Origin: Nakamurella leprariae
GTDB lineage: Bacteria; Actinomycetota; Actinomycetes; Mycobacteriales; Nakamurellaceae
Length of the DNA: 64,000 nucleotides
Direction: 5' to 3'
Assembly (NCBI RefSeq): GCF_016918035.1
Contig: NZ_JAERWK010000020.1
Span: 159,495-223,494, forward strand
The number at the start of each line of letters is the position of its first letter. The first letter of the stretch is position 1. Below are positions 8,023 to 15,875 of the stretch, one piece after another. The notes beneath the pieces are model-generated. The model was given only the letters and a program-made list of their open reading frames with translations. It had not been told where the DNA came from and did no database searches. The translations under genes and the position numbers were made by a program.

Positions 8023-9059
8023 TCCGGCGGGGCGCCGCGGCGTCCTCGGGGTTGGAGCCGTCCGCGACCGGCCGCCGGGGCCGGTGGGCCGCGGCCGCCC
8101 GGATGGCGCTGCGCCGGGTGCTGTTCGTCGTCCCGGTCACCGTTCTGGTCTCCATGGCGGTGTTCGCCCTCGCCGCGGCATCGCCGTACGACCCGCTGGC
8201 CGGGTACCTGGGCGACCGCTACCTCACCGTGGGCGCCGATCAGGCTGCGGTCCTGCGCGAACAGCTGGGACTGGACCGGCCGTGGATCGTCTGGTGGTGG
8301 GACTGGGTCGTCGCCGCGGTGCAGGGCGACCTCGGTACCTCGCACCTGTACGGCCAACCGGTCACCGCGGTGATCGGGCAGCGACTGCCGTGGACGCTGC
8401 TGCTGGCCGGCACCGCCCTGGTGCTGGCCGTGCTCGTCTCGCTGCTGGTCGGGGTGCGCTCGGCCGCCCGCCCCGGTGGGCTGCTGGACCGCACCGTGGT
8501 GCCGCTGGCCTACGTGCTGCAGGGCATCCCCGCCTTCGTGCTCGGACTGGGCGCGATCCTGCTGTTCGCACTGACCTGGTCGGTGCTGCCCGCCGCCGGG
8601 GCGACCGATCCGACCGCCGCCGTGGGTGTCGGTCAGGTCGCGGAGCACCTCGTGCTGCCGGCCGGCGTACTGGCCCTGTCGCAACTGCCGTGGCTGCTGC
8701 TGCACGTACGGCAGTCGATGCTCGATGCCCTGTCGGCGGACCACGTGCGCACGGCGCGGGCCCGCGGCCTGCCGGACGCCGTGGTGATCCGGCGGCACGC
8801 GCTGCCCGGGGCGCTGCTGCCGTTCCTGTCGGTGATCGGGGTGCGGCTGCCGGAACTGGTGGTCGGGGCCACCATCGTCGAAGTCGTGTTCTCCTGGCCG
8901 GGGATCGCGGCGGCGACCGTGTCCTCGGCCCGGGCCATGGATTTCGCGTTGCTGGCCGCGTTGACCACCGCCACCACCCTGCTGGTGCTGCTGGGCAACC
9001 TGCTCGCCGACGTCGCCTACACCGTCGCCGATCCGCGGGTGAGCGCCGATGACCAGTGA
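8019..9059 (+). CDS. ABC importer permease, DppB/NikB type
   Basis: A 346-residue inner-membrane permease of the BPD_transp_1 family with six predicted helices. The EAA-type loop is in RTARARGLPDAVVIRRHALPGAL, typical of the DppB/NikB group; the first helix is VLFVVPVTVLVSMAVFALA. The GTG start overlaps the TGA of the binding-protein gene (GTGA) and makes the pair translationally coupled. It ends 11 bases inside the next permease gene. With the next gene it forms the membrane channel of the importer. Confidence 0.92.
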   Translation: MIRRGAAASSGLEPSATGRRGRWAAAARMALRRVLFVVPVTVLVSMAVFALAAASPYDPLAGYLGDRYLTVGADQAAVLREQLGLDRPWIVWWWDWVVAAVQGDLGTSHLYGQPVTAVIGQRLPWTLLLAGTALVLAVLVSLLVGVRSAARPGGLLDRTVVPLAYVLQGIPAFVLGLGAILLFALTWSVLPAAGATDPTAAVGVGQVAEHLVLPAGVLALSQLPWLLLHVRQSMLDALSADHVRTARARGLPDAVVIRRHALPGALLPFLSVIGVRLPELVVGATIVEVVFSWPGIAAATVSSARAMDFALLAALTTATTLLVLLGNLLADVAYTVADPRVSADDQ

Positions 9060-9975
9060 GCTGACCGCCGTCCCGCGAGCGATCGACCGGTCGCGGTGGC
9101 GGGCTCCGGTGACCTGGCGGCCGGCCCGGGTGCCCGGCGGTCGGCGGCGCTGGGTGCTGCCGCTGTGCGTCGGGGTCCTGGTGGTGCTGGTGCTGTTCGC
9201 CGTGGTGGTGCCCTGGGTGGCCGGCATCGATCCGCGTCAGACGGCCCTGGCCGACGCCAACCAGGCGCCGTCCTGGGACCACTGGTTCGGCACCGACCAG
9301 GCTGGACGGGATCTCGTCGTCCGGGTGGCCGAGGGCCTGCGGGTCTCGCTGCTCGTCGCCGCCGTGTGCGCGGTGGTGGCCACCGTGCTGGGTTGCGTGG
9401 TCGGGTTGACCGCGGCCGTGGTCGGCGGTCGGACCGACCGGGTCCTCATGCGCACCGTCGACGGACTGAACGCGGTGCCGCACCTGTTGCTGGGCATCGT
9501 GATCGCAGCGATGTGGAAGGGCGCGATCCTGGCCGTCATCGCGTCGATCGCCCTCACCCACTGGACCCAGGTGGCCCGCATCGTCCGGGCCCAGGCCCTG
9601 ACCGTGCGCACCCGCGACTACGTGCTGGCCACGGTGTCGCTCGGCGGCTCCCGCCGGCAGGTGTTGGTGCGGCACCTGCTGCCCGCGGTCGCGCCGCAGG
9701 CCCTGCTGTCGGTGGCGTTGCTGCTGCCGCACGCGGTCTGGCACGAGTCGGCGCTGTCCTTCCTGGGCGTCGGATTGCCGCCGGACCGCCCCAGCCTGGG
9801 CACGCTGCTCGAGGACGCCAGGACCCGGATCCTGGTCGGGCAGTGGTGGACGTTGGTCTTCCCGTCGCTGGCCCTCATCGCGACGACGGCGGCGGTGGCC
9901 GGACTGTCGGCCGCGGCGCGGGACCGGCTGCTGCCGCACCGGCGCACCGAGGTCGGCGTGGGCGGTGCGGCGTGA
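9049..9975 (+). CDS. ABC importer permease, DppC/NikC type
   Basis: A 308-residue permease, second membrane subunit of the importer. It has the DppC-type N-terminal cytosolic tail and helix (RWVLPLCVGVLVVLVLFAVV), the extracellular GTDQAGRDLVVRVAEG motif of this subfamily, and the EAA loop DYVLATVSLGGSRRQVLVRH followed by LPAVAP. The ATG lies 11 bases inside the preceding gene. The order binding protein, B, C, D, F is the standard one. Confidence 0.92.
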   Translation: MTSELTAVPRAIDRSRWRAPVTWRPARVPGGRRRWVLPLCVGVLVVLVLFAVVVPWVAGIDPRQTALADANQAPSWDHWFGTDQAGRDLVVRVAEGLRVSLLVAAVCAVVATVLGCVVGLTAAVVGGRTDRVLMRTVDGLNAVPHLLLGIVIAAMWKGAILAVIASIALTHWTQVARIVRAQALTVRTRDYVLATVSLGGSRRQVLVRHLLPAVAPQALLSVALLLPHAVWHESALSFLGVGLPPDRPSLGTLLEDARTRILVGQWWTLVFPSLALIATTAAVAGLSAAARDRLLPHRRTEVGVGGAA

Positions 9976-10937
9976 CGGCCGCTGGAGCCGTACCGGGGGC
10001 GCCGCCGGTCCTGTCGATCCGGGGGTTGAGCGTGCAGCTGGGCCTGCTGGACGGGCGCTGGGTGCATGCCGTGTCCGACCTGGACATGGACCTGCCGGCC
10101 GGCACGGTGACCCTGCTGGCCGGGGAGTCCGGCTGCGGCAAGTCGGTGCTGGCCTCGGCCTTGATCGGGCTGCTGCCGCCCACCGCGCGGGTGCGCGGGC
10201 AGGTCGGGCTGGACGGCCCGGATCCGCTGGACCTGCTGGCGGCCGACGACGACGTGCTGGCCACCCGGGTGCGAGGCCGGCGGGTCGGGCTGGTGCCCCA
10301 GTCGGCCGGGACCGCGCTCACTCCGACCCGCACGGTGGGGGCGCTGCTGAGCGAGGCGGTCACCACCCTGGGTGGGGCGGTGCCGGCTGCGGACCTGTTG
10401 CGCGAGGTGTGGCTGGATCCGGACGGGGTGGCCGACCTGTACCCGCACCAGCTCTCCGGCGGCATGGCGCACCGGGTGCTGCTGGCCCTGGCCCTGGCCG
10501 GTCAGCCGGACGTGCTGCTGTGCGACGAGCCGACCGCCGGGCTGGACCCGGAGAACGCCGCGCACGTCGCCGGGCTGCTGGCCGCGCAGGCCCGCACCGG
10601 GCGGGCGGTGCTGCTCATCTCGCACGACATCGCCGCCTGCGCACCGGTGGCCGACCGGGTCGCGGTGATGGTCAGCTCCCGGGTGGTCGAGGTCGGTCCC
10701 GCGACCGATGTGCTGGACCGGCCGTGGCACGACTACCCGCAGGCACTGTGGAACTCGTTGCCGGAACGCGGCTTCCGCCCCGTGCCCGGCGACCCGCCAC
10801 CGCTGACCGACCTGCCCGACGACTGCGCGTGGCACCGGCGGGCGGGCGGCGCGTGCAGCGGGGTCCTGACGTTGGAACCCGTCGCCCCCGACCACTGGGT
10901 GAGCTGCGGGCGCGGTCCGGTCGGTGTCGGATGCTGA
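9972..10937 (+). CDS. ABC importer ATPase, DppD/NikD type
   Basis: A 321-residue ATP-binding subunit. Walker A is GESGCGKSVLA, the Q-loop VPQSAGTALTP, the signature LSGGMAHRVL, Walker B VLLCDEPTAGLD and the H-loop ISHDIAA. The C-terminal extension has the oligopeptide/nickel-type Cys cluster: CAWHRRAGGACSGV and WVSCGRGPVGVGC, which in this family usually binds an iron-sulfur cluster or zinc. The GTG start overlaps the upstream stop (GTGA). The signature carries M in place of the usual Q, as in NikD-like proteins. Confidence 0.9.
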   Translation: MTAAGAVPGAPPVLSIRGLSVQLGLLDGRWVHAVSDLDMDLPAGTVTLLAGESGCGKSVLASALIGLLPPTARVRGQVGLDGPDPLDLLAADDDVLATRVRGRRVGLVPQSAGTALTPTRTVGALLSEAVTTLGGAVPAADLLREVWLDPDGVADLYPHQLSGGMAHRVLLALALAGQPDVLLCDEPTAGLDPENAAHVAGLLAAQARTGRAVLLISHDIAACAPVADRVAVMVSSRVVEVGPATDVLDRPWHDYPQALWNSLPERGFRPVPGDPPPLTDLPDDCAWHRRAGGACSGVLTLEPVAPDHWVSCGRGPVGVGC

Positions 10938-11602
10938 CCGCGACCGGCGTGGTGGCTGGGTACGGCGAGCACACGGTGCTGCGGTCGGTCGACCTGACGG
11001 TCACACCGGGCCGGATCACCGGACTGCAGGGCCCGTCCGGCAGCGGCAAGTCGACCCTGGCCCGGGTGGTCGCCCTGCTGCACCCCCGGACCGCCGGGAC
11101 GGTCACCGTCGACGGACGGTCGGTGACCGGGTCGGGCTACCTGGCGCCGGCCGAGCTGCGACGGCGCATCGGCATGGTGTTCCAGTCCCCGCGCGCCGCG
11201 ACCGATCCGCGCTGGACGCTCCGGCAGGTGATCGCGGAGCCGCTGGGTGCCGCCCGGCGCTCGGCGACCCGGCAGCGGGTGGCCGAGCTGGCCGAGCAGT
11301 TCCAGCTCACCGACGACCTGCTCGACCGGTACCCGCACCAGGTCTCCGACGGGCAGTTGCAACGCGCCTGCCTGGCCCGCGCGGTGGCGCTGCGGCCGGC
11401 CTACCTGGTTTGCGACGAGGCCACCGCGATGCTCGATCCGTCCACCACCGCGACCATCGCCCAGCTCGTGCGCGGTCTGGCCGACGCCGGCACCGGCGTG
11501 CTGGCCGTGTCGCACGACCGCGCCCTGCTCACGGCCTGGGCCGACCACGTCCTGGACCTGCACGATCTGCACGCCGATGCGCGGACTTCATGGGAGTCCT
11601 GA
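10931..11602 (+). CDS. ABC importer ATPase, DppF/NikE type
   Basis: A 223-residue second ATP-binding subunit, shorter than typical DppF (about 330) because the C-terminal domain is missing, as in NikE. Walker A is GPSGSGKSTLA, Q-loop VFQSPRAATDP, Walker B AYLVCDEATAMLD. The signature is VSDGQLQRACLA: the conserved first Gly of LSGGQ is replaced by Asp, and the residue after the catalytic Glu is Ala rather than Pro, so this half-site is degenerate. The start overlaps the preceding gene by 7 bases. Confidence 0.88.
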   Translation: MLTATGVVAGYGEHTVLRSVDLTVTPGRITGLQGPSGSGKSTLARVVALLHPRTAGTVTVDGRSVTGSGYLAPAELRRRIGMVFQSPRAATDPRWTLRQVIAEPLGAARRSATRQRVAELAEQFQLTDDLLDRYPHQVSDGQLQRACLARAVALRPAYLVCDEATAMLDPSTTATIAQLVRGLADAGTGVLAVSHDRALLTAWADHVLDLHDLHADARTSWES

Positions 11603-11625
11603 TGGCGCGATGAGAGACTGACGGC

Positions 11626-11964
11626 ATGGAGCAAGGGACCCCGGCCGACCCGGAGCCCGTGGGCACCAGCCGTCCGGACCAGGTCGAACGCTGGGCCGAC
11701 GCGTTCAGGACGATGGCCGACATCAACCGGCTGAAGATCCTGCTGGCCGTCCACCACTCCCCCGGCATCAACGTCACCGACCTGGCCGCCACCGTCGGGA
11801 TGTCCGCCAACGCCACCTCGCACGCCCTGCGCGCCCTGCGCGACCAGGGCATCATCCGCACCGAACGCGCCGGGCGGGAACGCCGCTGCCGCCTGGTCGA
11901 CGAACAGGTGCACGGGCTGCTCCACGGTGTCGGAGCCACCCACGCCGAGCAGGCCACCGGCTGA
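11626..11964 (+). CDS. ArsR-family regulator, probably metal-responsive
   Basis: A 112-residue winged-helix repressor, 23 bases after the importer operon. The recognition helix region is INVTDLAATVGMSANATSHA, followed by the wing TERAGRERRCRLVDEQ. The last helix, LVDEQVHGLLHGVGATH, carries Asp92, His96, His100 and His106, i.e. in the alpha-5 region where SmtB/NmtR-type sensors bind zinc, nickel or cobalt, although the spacing does not exactly match either. It is likely to repress the adjacent importer or an efflux gene in response to metal (inference). It converges on the MarR gene, with adjoining stops. Confidence 0.85.
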   Translation: MEQGTPADPEPVGTSRPDQVERWADAFRTMADINRLKILLAVHHSPGINVTDLAATVGMSANATSHALRALRDQGIIRTERAGRERRCRLVDEQVHGLLHGVGATHAEQATG

Positions 11965-12456
11965 TCAGCCGGTGCGCAGGCCGGGCCAGCCGTCCGGGTC
12001 GACGGCCTGCTGGATGTGGGTGCCGATCTCGCGGAGCTGGTGCACCTGCTCCGGGCTGAGCGGGTCGAAGACGGCGCGGCGCACGGTTGCCACGTGCCCG
12101 GGCGCGGTCGCCTGCACCTTGTGCCAGCCGGCCTGGGTGAGCGTGGCCAGGGTGGACCGGCCGTCGGTGGGGTCCGGCCGGCGGACCATCCAGCCGCGAC
12201 GCTCCAGCCGGCGGGCCACGTGGGACAGGCGGGACGGCGAGCCATGGGTGAGCGCGGCCAGCTGACTCATCCGGCAGGTGCGGTCCTGCGACATGGAGAG
12301 CCAGGCCAGCACCTGATACTCGAAGTGGCTGATCCCGGCCTCGCGCTGCAGCTGCGTGTCCAGGGTGGACGACAGCGTGATGAGCACCCCCACCAGGGCC
12401 AGCCAGGCCTGGCTCTCCTCGTCGGAGAGCCACTGCGGCGGCGCCGGCGTGCTCAC
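11965..12456 (-). CDS. MarR-family transcriptional regulator
   Basis: A 163-residue MarR-type winged-helix dimeric regulator. The recognition helix segment is CRMSQLAALTHGSPSRLSHV, the wing is RRPDPTDGRSTLATLTQAG with the conserved D-x-R of the family, and the flanking helices build the dimer interface. The GTG start gives the usual MarR length; an open frame upstream is unrelated. It ends base-to-base with the ArsR gene on the opposite strand. Its target is not evident; the stretch upstream of it (12457-12865) has no recognised gene. Confidence 0.88.
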   Translation of the reverse strand: MSTPAPPQWLSDEESQAWLALVGVLITLSSTLDTQLQREAGISHFEYQVLAWLSMSQDRTCRMSQLAALTHGSPSRLSHVARRLERRGWMVRRPDPTDGRSTLATLTQAGWHKVQATAPGHVATVRRAVFDPLSPEQVHQLREIGTHIQQAVDPDGWPGLRTG

Positions 12457-12865
12457 GACTCCACGGTAGCCGCGTTCCGGCCGAACGATCCGTCCTTCGT
12501 TGGACGCGTCAGATGAACGGTGTGCCGCCTGGTCGAAGTCTCGACCACCCGACGGGTCGAGGTCCACCCATGCCATCCCCGTTCTCCCCCGCCGCGCCCG
12601 GCGCGGCCTTCGACGCCTTCCTGCGGGTCGACGCCCCGACGGCCCGCGCGCGCCGCGCCTGGACCCCCGCGGACGGGCCGATGCCGGCGCGGTACCTGCG
12701 TCATGGCGCCCATGGTGTTCGACGCCGCCAGGGCGGGGACAGCCGCCCCGTTGCGCAGTGCGCCCGCCCGCCGCCACCGCGAACCGGCGATCGTGAGGTA
12801 CCGGAGCCAGGTGGTCAGCCGTTGCGAACGCTCGACCGTCCGACGGGAACGCCAGCGTGGAACGT
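12457..12865. other. Gene-free stretch upstream of the MarR gene
   Basis: About 410 bases with open frames on both strands but no family-like protein and no recognisable RNA gene. It is Ala/Arg/Pro-rich in every frame, as expected for non-coding GC-rich sequence. It may be an eroded gene, and it contains the promoter of the MarR gene. Confidence 0.5.
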
Positions 12866-14017
12866 TCATTTCCGTCGTTCCATCACCTCAGCACGGTGCG
12901 CGCGCCGGGCGGCCACGAACGAGGTGACGGTGCCGCGTGCGGTCGCCGCGACCGAGAGCATCCGGGACCGCCGGCGGGGGCCGATGATGCCGAACTCCGG
13001 AGTGAGGTCGACCCGGTCGGTCCAGCGCAGCTTGGCCTGGTTGGGGCCGGCCGACAGGCACAGCTGCCGATGCCCCGCCTGCTGGGCGTCGGCGACGGCC
13101 AGCGACTGCAGGTAGGTGATGGCCGAGTAGGGCCACGCGGCATCGGTGGCGCCGGAGACCGAGCTGTAGGTCGCGGTCGAGGTGTGCAGCATCAGCTGGC
13201 CGGCCACCACCTCGTCGGCGATGAGCAGCTCGTACACGCTCACCGCGCCGCGGCGGGACATCCGGGTGACCACCTCCCGCAGGTAGCGCTGCACCCGGTC
13301 GTCGGCGAGCACGTTGGCGTGCACCGGCCGGCCGTCCTGCACGTCGGCCCGACTGCCGTGCAGCCGGACGAGCCGGTCGAACGCCGCGCCGATCTCGTCC
13401 TCGTCGAGGACCCGCCGGGTCGACCACCCGTCCGTGCCGAGGTCGCGGGTCAGCCGGTTGCGGGCCCGCCGGAACGACTCCTTGAGATTCCGCCGCCCGG
13501 AGTAGATGTCATGCCCCCCGGCCAGGTCCAGGGTGACGGTGGCGATGGTCCGGCGCGGCACCACGGTGAACTCCCAGTTCGGCAGCCACTCCGGCTCCAG
13601 CCACGGCGCCGCCGACCCGAAGATCACCGAGGACCAGTCCCAGTCGTCGGGGCGGGCACACAGCTCGGCGACCACCGCCCGCGCCACGGCCCGGCCCCGG
13701 GCCGGATCCGCCGTCATCGCCGGCAGCTCGTACGGCCCGATCCAGGGACTGCCGGTGCCGACCGGTTGCAGGACGTCGATCACGCGGGCCGCCGACTGCC
13801 GGTACAGCGGCAGCACGCCGACGAGGCGGTCGCCGTACCGGACGCTCAGCACGAACGGCGCTCGACGGTCGTCGGCGAAGTGCTCCAGCCAGGTGACCGC
13901 CCAGTCCGGGCCGGAGAACGGGTTCACGTCCCCAGCGTCGTCGTGCAGCACCTGCCACTCGCTCGCGAGGTCCGCGACCGACTCGACCGTCTGATGGACA
14001 CGGACCTGGGGTTCCAC
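12866..14017 (-). CDS. GNAT-fold acetyltransferase of the BioF2/CelD type
   Basis: A 383-residue protein with the double GNAT fold of the BioF2-like acetyltransferase family (FemAB/CelD-like), known to act in capsule or cell-envelope modification. Visible family segments: NPFSGPDWAVTWLEHFAD near the N-terminus, RNLKESFRRARNRL in the middle and YELLIADEVVAGQLMLH followed by DAAWPYSAITYLQSLAV in the C-terminal acetyl-CoA part. No signal peptide. It stands alone, with the methyltransferase gene 76 bases upstream on the same strand; a link to envelope polysaccharide is not visible in the neighbourhood. Confidence 0.8.
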   Translation of the reverse strand: MEPQVRVHQTVESVADLASEWQVLHDDAGDVNPFSGPDWAVTWLEHFADDRRAPFVLSVRYGDRLVGVLPLYRQSAARVIDVLQPVGTGSPWIGPYELPAMTADPARGRAVARAVVAELCARPDDWDWSSVIFGSAAPWLEPEWLPNWEFTVVPRRTIATVTLDLAGGHDIYSGRRNLKESFRRARNRLTRDLGTDGWSTRRVLDEDEIGAAFDRLVRLHGSRADVQDGRPVHANVLADDRVQRYLREVVTRMSRRGAVSVYELLIADEVVAGQLMLHTSTATYSSVSGATDAAWPYSAITYLQSLAVADAQQAGHRQLCLSAGPNQAKLRWTDRVDLTPEFGIIGPRRRSRMLSVAATARGTVTSFVAARRAHRAEVMERRK

Positions 14018-14093
14018 GACGCTCCGACCGTACCGTTCGGCTCACATTGGCCTACGCATCGTAGTCATCGCGATGGATCCAGCGGAGCTGAGG

Positions 14094-14960
14094 TCAGGGG
14101 CGGCGTGCCGCCCACAGCGTGCGTCCGCCGCGGACCCACAGCTCGCCCAGCGCTCCCACCCGGCCGGACCCGTCCCCGGTGAGCGCCCGGAGCGTCGCCC
14201 GGTCGGTCTCCTCCAGCGCGTCGCCGGCCACCCGGGCGACCCGGGTCAGTTCCAGACGCGCCCACTCGCCGGCCGGCCCGTCGGCCGGCAGGGTCCGGTC
14301 GATCCGCAGCGGTCGCGTCTGCAGCAGCTCGAAGCCGGTGGCCCGGATGAGTGGCGCCCAGTCGATCCGGTGCTCGGCCGTCCCGGCGGCCCCGGCCGCG
14401 CGGATCCGTTGCTCGAACTCGGCGAACGCGACCGGCAGCAGCCGGGGCAGGCCGTCCATCTCGACGACGACCAGCAGGCCGCCCGGACGGAGTGCCGCGA
14501 GGAGGCCGCGGAACGCCGTGACCGGGTCGCCGACCTCGTGCAGCGCCGCCGACGACCAGATCACGTCCACATCGGCCGGCAGCGGGCCGTCGACGATGTC
14601 TGCGCGGACCGTGCGGACCCGGCCGGTGAGTCCGGCCGCCGCGGTGCGGGCCGTCACCCGCTCCAGCATGGCCGGGTCGGCATCCAGGGCAACGACATCC
14701 GCGGCCGGGAAGTGCCGGGCCAGCACGACGGTGCCGGTGCCGGTGCCCGCGCCGACGTCGAGCACCCGGGCGACGGGTCGGTCGCCCGCGGCCCCGCCAG
14801 CGAGGTCGGCGGTCAGGCCGACGGCCTGCTCGAGCAGGTCGGCGTGGACCTCGGCGTCCAGGTCGAGCAGGCGCGGCAGGAAGGTCGGGTCGCCGCCGTG
14901 GTGGTGGGCCGAGTGGTCGTGAGCGGCGGCATGGCGGTGGGCGTGGTGATGATGGGGCAC
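14094..14960 (-). CDS. Class I SAM-dependent methyltransferase with His-rich N-terminus
   Basis: A 288-residue Rossmann-fold methyltransferase. The SAM-binding motif I is VLDVGAGTGTGTVVLA, motif II VVALDADPAML, and the post-motif WSSAALHEVGDP is typical of small-molecule O/N-methyltransferases. The first 24 residues are unusual: HHHHAHRHAAAHDHSAHHHG, eleven histidines, a likely metal-binding tail. The GTG start places this tail at the very N-terminus; an in-frame ATG 12 codons upstream is also possible. It is divergent from an XRE-cupin regulator, a common pairing in actinobacteria where the regulator controls the methyltransferase. Confidence 0.85.
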   Translation of the reverse strand: MPHHHHAHRHAAAHDHSAHHHGGDPTFLPRLLDLDAEVHADLLEQAVGLTADLAGGAAGDRPVARVLDVGAGTGTGTVVLARHFPAADVVALDADPAMLERVTARTAAAGLTGRVRTVRADIVDGPLPADVDVIWSSAALHEVGDPVTAFRGLLAALRPGGLLVVVEMDGLPRLLPVAFAEFEQRIRAAGAAGTAEHRIDWAPLIRATGFELLQTRPLRIDRTLPADGPAGEWARLELTRVARVAGDALEETDRATLRALTGDGSGRVGALGELWVRGGRTLWAARRP

Positions 14961-15000
14961 GCCTCGAACCGTACGGCGGCCTTGCGGCTGTGTCATACAG

Positions 15001-15019
15001 TCTTGCGCATGCAGCAAGA
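15001..15019. promoter_or_regulatory. Inverted repeat at the XRE-cupin start, candidate operator
   Basis: TCTTGC-GCATGCA-GCAAGA: perfect 6-base arms, 7-base spacer, spanning the ATG of the regulator and facing the divergent methyltransferase promoter. A regulator bound here would block its own translation start region and the shared promoter (inference). Confidence 0.5.
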
Positions 15020-15578
15020 TGCGGATCTGGACCGACTCGTCCGGCAGCGGATCCGGGCGCTGCGCACGGCGCGCGGCTGGTCGCTCGACGCGCTGGCCGA
15101 GCGCACCCACCTGAGCCCGTCGAACCTGAGCCGGCTGGAGACCGGGGGCCGGCGCATCGCGCTCGACCAACTGGTGCCGATCGCCCGGGCGCTGGACACC
15201 ACCGTCGACCACTTGCTCGAGTCGGGCGACGACGAGGACGTCGTCATCCGGCCCACCCACGACGCGGCCCGCGGCACCACCAGCTGGACGCTGGCACACG
15301 ACCGCGCCCCGAACGGGCTGACCGTGGCCAAGATCCGGTTGACCGAACCGGCTCCGGCCCTGGACCGGGCCGGGGTGCATCCCGGGCGGGACTGGTTCAC
15401 CGTGCTCTCCGGCGTGGCCGAGCTGCGGCTCGGCGATCGACTGCTGCTCGTCCCGACCGGTTCGGCCGCTGAGTTCTCCACCATGACGCCCCACGCGCTG
15501 GGCGCCCACGGCGGCACCCCGGCCGAGGTGCTGGTCATCCTGTCCCAGGACGGCCGGTCCGCCCATCTGCCGCGGTGA
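15009..15578 (+). CDS. XRE-family regulator with C-terminal cupin domain
   Basis: A 189-residue protein with an N-terminal helix-turn-helix (IRALRTARGWSLDALAER through LSPSNLSRLETGGRRIAL, residues 12-60) and a C-terminal cupin barrel (residues about 110-185: VHPGRDWFTVLSGVAELRLG, VPTGSAAEFSTMTPHALGAH). This architecture senses a small ligand in the cupin and regulates a neighbouring gene, here the divergent methyltransferase. The conserved sensor segment HPGRDWFTVLSG is present. An inverted repeat covers the start codon. Confidence 0.88.
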   Translation: MQQDADLDRLVRQRIRALRTARGWSLDALAERTHLSPSNLSRLETGGRRIALDQLVPIARALDTTVDHLLESGDDEDVVIRPTHDAARGTTSWTLAHDRAPNGLTVAKIRLTEPAPALDRAGVHPGRDWFTVLSGVAELRLGDRLLLVPTGSAAEFSTMTPHALGAHGGTPAEVLVILSQDGRSAHLPR

Positions 15579-15848
15579 CCGCCTCGACGCCGAGGAGGTC
15601 GGTGTGACAGGACGCCTCGAAGGTGGTGCCCTCGGCGGCCCGCAGCGGGTCATCGCTTCGACCCGGCGCAGGATCTCCTGGCCGTGGGAGCGCTCGGCGG
15701 CCGAGCGGTGATCAGCACGCGGCGGGCCGCTACGGCGGCGCGGGCCCGGGGTGCTCGACGGCGTGATCGGAGCGGGGCGGGCGGCGACGGTGCTGGTCTC
15801 CCTTGCTGCAACGCCGGGCGCCGGCGGGATGGTCCGGGCCTGGCGGTC

Positions 15849-15865
15849 CGCACGATCACCGTGCG
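15849..15865. terminator. Short hairpin downstream of the lactate permease gene
   Basis: CGCACG-ATCAC-CGTGCG, 6-base stem, 11 bases past the stop of the permease on the minus strand. No T-run. The rest of 15579-15875 holds no recognised gene. Confidence 0.3.
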
Positions 15866-15875
15866 ATCGGGAATC

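Noticed and set aside
8084..11613. Several long Arg/Ala/Gly/Pro-rich frames on both strands across the ABC importer
   Set aside because: Composition is that of out-of-frame GC-rich sequence; the importer genes explain the region fully.
12457..12865. Possible extra gene in either orientation upstream of the MarR gene
   Set aside because: No recognised motif, no good ribosome site and shadow-like composition.
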